Assembly: GCA_023313575.1 (NCBI GenBank)
Contig: JAJTTP010000002.1
Location: 1-64,000, forward strand
DNA: 64,000 nt
Source: Eutypella sp. D-1
Taxonomy: Eukaryota > Ascomycota > Sordariomycetes > Xylariales > Diatrypaceae
Direction of reading: 5' to 3'
In this document: positions 9,557-19,500 of the stretch, in pieces
Numbering within the stretch: the first letter of the stretch is position 1
Layout: the number at the start of each line of letters is the position of its first letter
Translations under genes and position numbers: made by a program
The notes under the pieces: generated by a model
Told to the model about the DNA's origin: nothing
The model's input: the letters and a program-made list of their open reading frames with translations, nothing else
Database searches by the model: none

Positions 9557-10265
9557 AGCAGGTTACATGTTGAGAAAGAGCATAGTCAGATAAGATTTTC
9601 GATCCCTCAACAGCGTTTCATCATCATTATAAGTAAGCTAATCTTCTTCAAGAGTGGATATATGAGTGATGTATGGTGAGTATGGGCCGGTTCCTGTCTT
9701 GGTACAGAAGTAACAAGATGGACCTGTCCGCCTAATGAGTTAACACGTTGCCCAACAGCCTAGGTAGTATCTTAGCTATCCCACAGGCTATATATATCAT
9801 CTCTATGATTGGTGAATCTGCCCTCACGTATCTGACTTAAACAGATGAGATACCTCGGGCTTTGTCCCATCAACATTAGAATGGAGTATGTGACTTGATT
9901 GACTAGAAGGCTTAGCTACTACTACAGAAGGGAGGAAGACGTCTGTCGCCGTTACAGTTGAGCAGAGGTTGATAATGGCCGAGTTTAAGTGGGTCTAAGG
10001 TGCTAGTGCGCCCTTATGCCCTTGGTCGGCATGTGAGTTCAGGACCTCGGCTCGGCCACTGCCAAGTCGGATAACCTCCATATTTGTTTTTTTGTTGGGG
10101 ATGTTTCTCCCCTATCGTAACCCCATAAGATCACGATTAAGTACCTAGGTAGTTAATAAATGCCTTTAAAGGCCATGGACTCAGCCCGTGGACAGACATG
10201 ACAATGTGAGATGAAATCCTCACCAGTTTTCTACAAACAAACGAATCGTTACCACCACCATCACA
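9557..10265. other. Intergenic, 709 bp
   Basis: This is the 3' flank of the TPR gene and the promoter of the mpaB-like gene. The last bases before the start codon (ccaccaccatcacaATG) form a good fungal leader. I see no gene. Confidence 0.6.
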
Positions 10266-11722
10266 ATGACTTTCTCGGGAACAGCATGGACTGTGATTAA
10301 AACTAAGTTAGCATGGCCGTTGTTACCCCTTGCTGCGGTACTCATTTGTTCTTACGTGGTTCTCGTCCGGGCGCGCCGGTACCGCCGCATGGAGGTCATC
10401 AGGGGGCCATTTGCCCGTGGCAAGAGGCCTCTCTCTAGCATGACGACCAAGGAGGCACATGAGATCATCGCCCAGCTGCAGGAACTTGAGTTTCCTAGTG
10501 CCTTCGCCAAAGCGCGGAGGATTGCCCTCCTCAAGGTTGGTGAAGATTGCCCTCGGCATGTACGTTGAATACATATGTTAACCGTAGAAGGCCGGAGGTA
10601 TCCCGAGCATGTCCAAGCTCTTTGCAGTGACGGGCCAGAACACGGTACGCAACGCTGGCAAGCGCTCTGTCGACACTGAGGTCCTCCTGCGGGAATCGCA
10701 GTGCCAATACCGGGATACTGACCGCTATGCCGCCGCCGTCGCGCGCATGAACTACCTGTAAGCCCTCTGTCTCCATGAAAAGGCTCGTAGCTGACTGAGC
10801 GTTCGTGTCAGGCACGCTCGCTTTCGCAAGGCTAACAAGATCACTGACCCCGACCTCCTCCACACCCTTGGTGACGGCATGGCCGAGATATTTCATATCG
10901 TTGGCCGCGAGGAGTGGCGAGCTCTGACAGATGTCGAGAGGTGCGCTATAGGCATCTTTCACAGAAACCTAGGCGAAGACATGGAGATTCCTTTCGATCC
11001 ACTGCCCGGGAGCAGGGAAGGTTGGCGCGATGGTGTGCAGTTCGCTGAGGAGCTTGAGGCCTGGACGCATCAATATGAGAAGCAGGTTTGCGAGCCGACA
11101 CGGACAAACGACCAGTACGTCCGAGTTTATGTCGACTCAGCATTCCGACGCATGCCTGCGTTTGTCGGACGAACCGTTCGGAAGATGCTAGGTGATAATC
11201 TTGACGATACCATGAGGAAGAGCTTATGGTAAGCCAGCCCCAGGTACATGTACAGAGCTGCCTGACGCAACAGAAAGCTAACAAGCCCCTAGCCTGGAGG
11301 CCCCAGGCCCCATACTCTACACAATTCTCGCCACCGTCCGCAATGTCCGCGTTTTGATCCTCCGCTATTTTTGCCTTCCTCGAACACGACCTGTCAAGCT
11401 CGTCGATGAGCTTCCCAACCCCAGGACCCAGCTATACAACTTCCAACAGAAGGTCTTCCAGCCGTGGTACGTCAAGCCGACGCTCTGGTCGACGTGGGGT
11501 CCTTCTTCCTGGCTTCTGCGTGCGCTTGGAGGGAAGGTGCCCGGAGCGCAAGGCATCCGATTCCAGCCGCAAGGTTACGACCTTATGACTATTGGACCTG
11601 AGCCGCAGAAAGGCAAGGGCATCGAGGACATGAAGGCCACAATTGAGGTCATTAAGGCCAAGGGTGTGGCGACTTGTCCGTTTTCGCGGGCTAAACAAGA
11701 CGAGTTTAGGTTTGGGCTTTAG
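10266..11722 (+). CDS. ER-bound mpaB/rubber-oxygenase-type oxygenase (DUF2236), about 428 aa
   Basis: Four exons join in frame: 10266-10535, 10588-10757, 10812-11228 and 11293-11722 (the second acceptor could be three bases later). Residues about 11-33 are one hydrophobic segment followed by Arg-rich sequence, an N-terminal ER anchor. The body matches the mpaB family: GGIPSMSKLF, TGQNTVRNAGKRSVDTE, NYLHARFRKANKI, DDLLHTLGD-like DPDLLHTLGDG, IFHRNLGEDM, NDQYVRVYVDSA, DDTMRKSLCLE. MpaB performs oxidative cleavage of a prenyl side chain in mycophenolic acid biosynthesis, and rubber oxygenases cleave polyisoprene with heme. Paralogs are common in ascomycetes with unknown substrates. No polyketide synthase or prenyltransferase lies in this window, so a mycophenolate-like role is not implied. 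It is convergent with the broken tannase gene. Confidence 0.88.
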
Positions 11723-12577
11723 AACAAGTCCGGAAGAGGGATTCTGGCCCAGCTCAAGGGGGTTGGGTTTGAATTGCGGAACTCCGTGTAATTGTATTGT
11801 ACGCCCCTTCCCAGGCTCATTGCCTATCAGCGGAATCTACATAGATAACTTCATGATATCTTGGAGATCCTTCCACGTTCATGTCCCGCATTCCTCGAGA
11901 CGTCTTCGTAATTGGTTGATTAGCATCGGTTCTTCGTGAATGTTGAACAACGAAACGAAGGCAGTCATCAAGATCCATAGCATAACGCACAAGGAAACGG
12001 TGCTCCTAGCTGGCAGTTCCAGAGGTCGACTCGATATGATTGAGAGAAAAGATGCCGTGGCCGGAGTTCAGCATACCTCAGGAGGCAAGGGAGGCAAGGG
12101 AGACAAGGAGGCTGTAAAACCGTTGGCGTGGAGCGGGGTTTACGACAGCGTGCCAAGCCAGTTACTGTATACCATTTTAGGTATAGCGTTTGGAGATAGG
12201 GGTATCAAGGGGCATTCCGCACTATGACTGCCCTTACTAGTGGCATGATAATCGCTAGGGCCGATCACCCAGGGGCACTACCGAGCGCAAATCTCCGTCG
12301 GCACACGGAGGTTACAGACTTAGACGAATAAGTACACAACACCACAGATCAACTAAATAGCATTATATTGTTCCCTATACCTGACAGTCCACACGTACAG
12401 GTTTTGAGTTTCCGTCAAATACGGATAGGGTTGTGCTGTCGGTGCTACATCACCATTTGTTCTGGTTAATTAAGCTCTCTGTACATACCAGTATGTAGTC
12501 TCTTACGTCACCTCTGGAACACATAAGCATCTCCCATCTCTTCAGGCTTCAACAAGAAGATGGAACGCGCCTACCCC
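11723..12577. other. Intergenic, 855 bp, between convergent genes
   Basis: This holds the 3' flanks of the mpaB-like gene and the tannase-type gene. A 95-codon plus-strand frame at 11940-12227 has low-complexity GGKGGKGDKE sequence and no family signature, so I do not call it. Confidence 0.6.
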
Positions 12578-14332
12578 TTAGTAGATGGGTCTCTTGAATG
12601 CGTCAAAGGTGTACATCCAGCTATTGATAGAGTCTTGGTCATACTCGCAGTTCATAGTGGCATTGTCGCGCCAGGAAGGACGGAGCGGCCACTGGCAGAT
12701 TTCCTGCGTCTCGCCCTCGTGGTCACCCGAGGCGACGGTAGCATTAAGCCGATCGGGCGCAACGCCATTCTCAACCCAGCCAATCATTACAGCGAGGTTG
12801 GTTCGGGGCCAGGGGCCGTTGGGCTGCGCGCTGTTGGAGCCGCAGTGCTCAGCTCCGGGCACTAGGTAGAGGCGGTAGAAGTCGCTGAGGTTGGCGGCGC
12901 TCTCATTGAGGCTCTGGTCTGGGTACATGATCTGGCGCACTGATTCGAAGTAGTGCACAGAAGAGCCGGCCGGGATGCTGCTGTCGAGTTCGCCGTGGAA
13001 ATGCAGGATCTTTCCGCCGGACTTCTGGATTGGGGTGAGGTCCGGTTTCGTGGTCTGTAGCGTGTCTCCGTAGAGGTCGAGGGCCTGGTTCATCCACTCT
13101 ACGAGGGTGTCGTAGGTGACGTCGTCGAGGTTCTCGATAGAGTCCACGTCTCGAAATTGCAGGAACTTAGCGACAAACTCGCCGCCAAGCGAGGAGACGC
13201 TCAGCTCCCAAGAGCCAGTCTCGTTGTTGTACGAGTTCTGGGCGTCTGCGAACTTAGAGCCCGGCTGGTATGAGAGGTAGGCCTGGCGACCTTGCGAGTC
13301 ACGAAACCCGTCATATATGGTCTAAACCAGCGCTACAGCTTCTGCTGTAACGGTACCGTTCTGTTCCGGTTGCGATGCTCCGCCACCAAACTGTCTCTTG
13401 GCTTTGAATGGTGAGCCTCCTCCCTCCGAAGCCGCACAATAATATGAAAGTCCGATGGTCGAGTTGACATCAAACTTGAGCTTGCAGAGGTCACTTCGTG
13501 AGATCACACCGTCGGTCTTGCCATCGAGGGGATCGCAGAAGTCGATGGTTGCGTTGACGATTCTCTCGAGCTCGCAAGGCGGCGGGGCGTAATCTACCGT
13601 CTTCTGCATCACGGACTGGCTGAGGTGACCGACTTGCTGATGTGAGTAGCGGAACGCCGGGGCACCCGCGATGATGCCGTCGTAGTCTTCGCCGAACCGC
13701 TGGGCTTGACTCCAACCTTCCCGACCGCCTTCCGAACAGCCCTGGTAGTACGTGTAAATCTTGTCCTCAGTGCCGTAGAAATTGCTGGAGAAGTTCTTGC
13801 CGATCATTGTCAGCTCGTGTATAGCTTGGTAGCCCTGCATGTGGATCGCGTTCCAGTTGATGCTGCCGTTTGCGGATAGAACCACCTTGGTCAGATCCGA
13901 AGAGAATCCCCCGTAGCCGCCATCCGTGGTGCCGGCAACAGCGCCGTACATGACCCCTCCGGGAAGCGATGCAGACCTGGAAGATATAGCATAACCACCG
14001 CCACCGGTAGTTAGAAATCTGTTCTTGTACGTTGCCGGCTCCGGAAGCCAGTACTGGAGAATGACGTTGTCATCCCAGCCGTCGTGACTATACTGGAACG
14101 TCACGTTACAATAGTTAATCGTCGCAGTGGGATAATCGACACTGCTATAGCTTTGGTTATACACGGCACTGGCAGTAACCGTGTCTGGATGGAAGGTGAG
14201 GCCTGAGATGAAACCATCGGCTGGTAATACGCTCTGTATATAGGACGTGGTACAGACCTGACCTAACGAAGCAGCAGCAGCAGCAGCAGAGGCGCCGGTC
14301 GCGGCTAACGCGACCTTGATGCGGTGAACCAT
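12578..14332 (-). pseudogene. Tannase/feruloyl esterase family frame with one internal stop codon
   Basis: From ATG 14332 a single frame of 585 codons runs to 12578, broken only by TAG at 13324-13322. The protein starts with a secretion signal (MVHRIKVALAATGASAAAAA). It carries the family's catalytic serine motif YYQGCSEGGREG, then after the stop the acid region HFHGELDSSIP and the histidine in PGAEHCGS: all three parts of the Ser-Asp-His triad and the paired CS/HC cysteines. Such enzymes release ferulic or gallic acid from plant cell walls outside the cell. Sequence on both sides of the stop (TAEAVALV then TIYDGFRDSQGRQAYLSYQP) is continuous with the family, so CAG to TAG is the likely change. 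A recent nonsense allele or base-calling error is more likely than readthrough. An intron ending at that very TAG is possible but would remove conserved sequence. Confidence 0.85.
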
Positions 14333-16883
14333 GGTGGAGGTTGCTACTAGTATGAACGAGTGTGATCCAAAATGTCCAATGATTCAATGAAGTACGCCGG
14401 CTTCAGAAGATCCAAGCTGGTCGTGAAGTCCTGCTAAGCAGAAGAATCGGAAACGGCAGGCCTTATATTCAACACCACTGGGGGAGGTCATTGGCAAGGG
14501 TACTGGCACCATCGCATCTACCTCTACCTCTCTGCTTTCACCCCTGTTGTAGTGACATCGTGGCAAAATGCGTTGAAATGTTTTCCCGGGCTTCATATCC
14601 GTCAGGGTTAAGAGCAATGGGGCAGGCTGACGTCTCTCTCCACGAGGCTAAGTGGCTGGGTGAGCCTCGGTCCCGAGGAGCCAGGGGCCTCAGGCATTCA
14701 ACTATATAGATCCATGCGATGGACATCAAATGAATTCACTGCTCAGAACAAGACAACCCACTTGGATCCTGCGGCATCGCCCATTCATTCCATTGAAGCT
14801 ACTAATACTTTGCGGGACTGTACTATGGCGCTTGAACGATAAATTTGCGGCGGTGCTTATGTTAAGTGGTCTACGTATCGGACCGGTGTTGCAAATGGGC
14901 TAACGCGACAGCGCATTTAGACTTGCAAGGCGCGGCTTACGTAGCACGGTACTCGCGTCACCGCATAGAAATGCATAAGAAGATTAGGACTCCCCTTGTC
15001 CACCTGGTTCACGCGATAACCACCCCATTTATATATTTTGCCGGAGCTCAGCTAACTTGGGCATATGCTGAAGTGTATGTATATAGCAATGAGTCGTTGA
15101 ATGTTGACAGTTACGCACCCGTTTACGTAATGTCGGATCGAGTGACTACGTCGCTTTGGTTCCCGTGAGAATTTCATGAAATAGGGCCACTGCGGCAATG
15201 CATCAAAATTAGGTAGTTCAGTCACCGAAGTGCTGGGATTAGGTGTGGTCAGGCCAAGCTTTCTACTGGGCTGAGCTGGGCCCTGGAAGGATCTGATAAG
15301 CCGTTGAAGGAAACTACCGACAGCCGCCCCTGTCGCTAGTGGGGAGATCTCTGCCCTGCCCTGCCCTGCCAGACTGCTAGAGCTTGCTAAGTTGGTACCC
15401 CCACAACCCGATAGTGGGTTTGTAACCCACCCCGCTAACCCACTAAAATCTCTATTCCGCGTCATGCTGGAAATGAGCCGAGCCCAGTGACCTTTGAAGT
15501 CATCTCCAGGATCACGAACACGCGTCGAACGGACAAAGGAGAGACTCGGCTGCGCAATTCACACAGCAAACTCGTCCACAGATCATAGGACCCGCAATGA
15601 TATGAAAGCGTGCTAGTAATTAACTCACAGACTACGTCAGCGCGGCCAATAAACTTAGCCACGAAATGGAAAAGCTTTCACCAACTTGAGGCGCATCTCC
15701 TTCGCCATAGTCACGATCACTTAATTAGTAGACACCGACCCTCCTAGACTCGTTTTCTGGTAGCGCGACGAAAATTTGCAGGCAGGCCTCCGCAGGATCG
15801 TACAGTGAGCCAGGGAGTCGAAGTTAGTGGTCAAGCGGTCCCCTCACCTCGGCGACTCCTAATAGCACCGGCAGGACCGCCTTGGACACGTCGACGACGG
15901 GGCCTGACTGTTGAAGACGCTGTTGATAACCTTTCAGATAGCGGTGAGAGTGTCAAGGAACACCTAGACGTCGCGCTCCACCTAGCCGGCGTGAGGCACT
16001 GATTCCGGCTGTGCAGGCCCGACGCCTGGTAAGACAATAGGAGCCTCAAGTCAAGCTCCAGTCGGCGCACCCGTCCCCTTTCCCTTGCCGGAGAAGTGGG
16101 AGTGCAATTCGCAGGGCAGACAGTTTCGAAGCGGAGATCGCCAAGCCCAGAACCGCGAGGAAGTCTTCTGTGGGTTCGGCGAAATGTAAAAGTAGCGTAG
16201 GGTTGATTACTGCGCTAGATGTAGGTCTCCAACTCGGACCAGATCTCAGATCAATACAGATCTAGCTTACAGAGACGGTGTACATGCTGCTGCTTCCTTA
16301 GCTACCTCTGCATCGTATATCGCGAATTTAGGCAGTCGCCATATGCTAGCAGTTTGGGCGTTGGCCTCTAAGATATGGTAGGGATGTTGAAATAGGCGCA
16401 TACGCTAGCTTCATTCATGTTCGTCGTTACGATGGGATACCATTTGCAGATACCTACTATCTCTCTAGTCACATTGATCCTCAAGCGTGAATTGATCGCT
16501 CGGCTGGCGGTCATTCCTGAATCACGACGGTAGACCACGGAATAAGGAACAAAAGAAGACACTCAAACGAGAAGTGGCGTGAACAGACGGCGGACAAGTT
16601 ATGATAGCCCTCTAGAGCAGCTATGTGACACATGAGTCGGCAGTGCGTACACAAACATGGACAAAAGGACCACACCACCGGACTTGGATCAGAGTCAGTT
16701 CACTTCGAGGATCAGCCCACATCCTTCTACTCAGGGAGCATGATACCTAGAGGCATAGACAAGAGAAACAGGTAAGCGACTCGAGGGCAAAACATAGCTA
16801 TATGCTTCTCTGCGAAACAAGGACAAAGGAATGAGATCTTGCCTTTGGCATAGTTCTATGATGCGACCACAAAGTCTGCTGCA
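14333..16883. other. Intergenic, 2.55 kb, nothing recognised
   Basis: This is the promoter side of the tannase-type gene and the 3' flank of the kinesin gene. Short frames (for example 14866-15168 and 15052-15465) lack motifs and codon bias. A short tandem run of ctgcc units sits near 15350-15370. No gene, RNA or transposon signature is visible. Confidence 0.55.
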
Positions 16884-18831
16884 TCACAGAGTCTCATAGT
16901 AATAGCGTGTCGCCGAGTCATATTCCAGAATGACCTCAGCATCCATCTGGCTCTCATCGACATTACACTGCAGCCAAGGATGCAATTCAAACGCGCCAGG
17001 CATGATCCCGCACCCCACAAAAGCGCAGCGATATGTCCTCGAGTTTCCTTCTGCTGCTGAAGACGGAAGTGAGCCCGAACACGTATCTGTGTCCTGAGAC
17101 AAGAGCATGGCCAGGCTACGGGTGCCGGGCACCACGGGGACAGTGGGGTCCTCACCTGGCGTCCAGGCGACAACCATCCCTGGCCTAAGACGCTCTTTGA
17201 AAGGAAGCGATCGCATCTCAGCCCGGAACTCGCGACTCGAGTCATTCCACTCGTCGGGTAGGGTGAACCCGCGGTCCTCGTTTTCTCTGTTGCCGGCCTG
17301 TGGTCGTGATGTGGGCACGGGAGCATGTTGAGAATCGATATGAAGTTTCCAGAACTTGGCTTGAAATGCTACAGCTTGGTCCTTCGACACTCCCGGTGTC
17401 TTCATGCAACGTGTGATGAATTCTAGCGCTGGAAGTTGTAGCAGCAGTTTACCGGACTCGGACGGGGCGAGTAACTCGGCCGAAATTGGTGGCGTCCCCG
17501 ACTGCAATAAAACTGAATTAGCCTACTTCTGCTTTGGTCTGTATTGAAATGAGATCGATTTAGAGGCTAGACCTACGTTCGCTATGATCCAGTCTCGAAG
17601 CTGCTGATTCGACCACGTGGTCGGTGTCGCCGGGTCGTATTTTAACGACGATACCTGAGGCCTAACAACCCTCAACATCTCGGCATATCTCAAGGTATTC
17701 TTGGTAGCGCCCACGTCAGGGAGGCAGGGATTGAGGCAAGCGATGACGGTGGTCTTTGGGCTGCGGCCCGCGGCCGGGTCGAAAACGTGCTTGAGTAGCT
17801 TTGTCAATGCGGTCTGGCGGAAGGGAATATACGCTTTGCGGCCCGGCGTCCCCTTGGCAGCCCCACCAAGTCCGTCCAACTTCGCACTACCACGAATGCA
17901 GTCCTTCAAGACGGACAAGCTGGTGTTGATCTCTCGGGCCTCTCGCATTCGGTCCGACGAGTGCTCCGAAACGTCGCGTGCCGCCTCGGATCCCGCGAGG
18001 TCAACGACGAAGAGTAGACCATCTTCGGCCTCCGGGAGGGCGGGGTTCGCTAGGCGGATCTTGCAGATAGAGTGGGATCGAGACGATTTGTCATTCTTTT
18101 GCGTCGATGCAGTTTGGCGTAGCGATGCAGCACAGCTAATGAGGTTTAGTAGAGAGTCTCGATCGACGGTGTTGTACTCCGAGGCGCCGGCTAGGTGTGT
18201 TGTGCCAAATGAGTCTTCAAGAATCGATACAGGCTTCCGGGAACTCAAAAGGTCGGAAGCTGAGTTTCCCGCCAATTCGACGATTGAGACGAAGATATTT
18301 CGGGTCCCTGCAGAAGCCGTAGAGAACAGGTCATCGGCAATGAGGCGCTCGAGACCGCTGACGGTATAGGTCTTTCCGGACCCGGTCTGACCGTAGGCGA
18401 AAACCGTGCTTACGCCACCAGACCATGCCCATGGCACGAGTGGACGTACGAGATCGTGGTAAACCGTTTCGGTGGCATCAGTACAGGAGTACACCTTGTC
18501 CAGCAAATAGCTCGATGACTGGTCAAATTTCTTAGGCATTGCGGATCATCTCTCGTGGTTGGATTTATAAATAGCTTACGTTTAATGCTGCCTTTCCTCT
18601 TGCAGTCTTTCGTAGCTCGTGAACATCGACGAGTGCTGTGTCTTTGCATGGAAAAGCCGAGGACACGATATTCTGCGAACTCTCTTCCTCGAGTATGGGT
18701 CGAATTCGGGCGGCGATGATGATGGGCTTCTCCTTGTCCTCGATTGCCTCAACCGCATTAGACTTCAACGGTTTGAAAGCTTCAACGAGCTTGAGATAAA
18801 GCTGAGTATCGTCGGTTGAAGACATCTTCAT
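16884..18831 (-). CDS. Kinesin motor protein with C-terminal SAM-like domain (607 aa)
   Basis: The exons are 18831-18580, 18530-17577 and 17501-16884, with introns of 49 and 75 bp. After a short N-terminus with the entry strand IIIAARIRPILEEE, the motor has the P-loop GQTGSGKT, switch I NDKSSRSHS, switch II DLAGSEAARD and the neck-side FRQTALTKLLKHVF and ACLNPC segments. It is a complete ATPase that would walk on or depolymerise microtubules. Right after the motor come WSNQQLRDWIIAN and PALEFITRCMKTPG, helices resembling a SAM domain, an arrangement seen in kinesin-13-like proteins. A fungal-specific tail of about 150 residues follows. There is no long coiled coil. The start at 18831 is chosen because the open frame upstream runs through a 31 bp tandem repeat whose period is not a multiple of three. 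Confidence 0.88.
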
Positions 18832-18834
18832 ACT

Positions 18835-18970
18835 GGTGGATTGAAAAGAAAGTAGGGGTAAAGATGGTGGATTGAAAAGAAAGTAGGGGTAAAGATGGTG
18901 GATTGAAAAGAAAGTAGGGGTAAAGATGGTGGATTGAAAAGAAAGTAGGGGTAAAGATGGTGGATTGAAA
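18835..18970. repeat. 31 bp minisatellite, four exact copies plus 12 bp
   Basis: The unit, starting ggtggattgaaaagaaag and ending taaagat, repeats without mismatch at 18835, 18866, 18897 and 18928, then 12 bp more. It abuts the kinesin start codon by three bases, so it lies in the 5' leader or core promoter of that gene. Perfect identity implies recent expansion or homogenisation. Confidence 0.97.
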
Positions 18971-19500
18971 GATGGAAGAAGTGAGAGGGCGGAAGACTTC
19001 GAGTTTTTATTATTTTTTCTGGCAGTCATCTTGAGGAAATGAAATCGTGAAGGTAGTAGGTATGAAGCATTGATGGTAGGCAGGCCAAGATACCACTGTA
19101 GGTACCGATGTCGTACCTGTCCTAATGAGGTAAGGCCTCGTATACAGTTAACCAATCAAAAGATAGCTCGTAAACCCTCATACTCGTAAAAATCCAAAAG
19201 CAGTAATAGCATTAGTGGATACTCGCCGAAGAGTCTTTGCAGGTACTCCGTACTACATGTTGAATCCTAAGGCTTCCTTCGGTATATATGGCAAGCTATC
19301 CATTCATGTCCCTTGATATATTCACTCGTTACCTACCAAAGTAGCCTTACACGCAGGTCTTTTCTTCGCTCGTTTTGAATTCGTATGATAGTCAGTCCTT
19401 CCCGTTAAAAAGTCATTCATCGCATCCTATTCCGTCGACATAGTCATACTCAATCCCTTTGCTCGTTTTCCTTTATCAGCCTCCCGTTTATACCGTGTCG
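18971..19500. promoter_or_regulatory. Divergent intergenic region, kinesin and ABC transporter
   Basis: This region, with the minisatellite, separates two divergently transcribed genes and must hold both promoters. I see no clear TATA box. The last 50 bp before the transporter ATG are pyrimidine-rich, as usual for fungal leaders. Confidence 0.5.

Noticed and set aside
10266..11722. Mycophenolic-acid-like biosynthetic cluster
   Set aside because: Only an mpaB-type enzyme is present; no PKS, prenyltransferase, IMPDH or methyltransferase lies nearby.
11940..12227. 95-codon plus-strand frame after the mpaB-like gene
   Set aside because: Low-complexity sequence, no conserved motif, and located in a 3' flank between convergent genes.
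18565..19155. Longer N-terminus for the kinesin through the tandem repeat
   Set aside because: The repeat period of 31 bp would make each copy encode a different frame (PSLPLLSFQ, IHHLYPYF and so on), so this is leader sequence, not protein.
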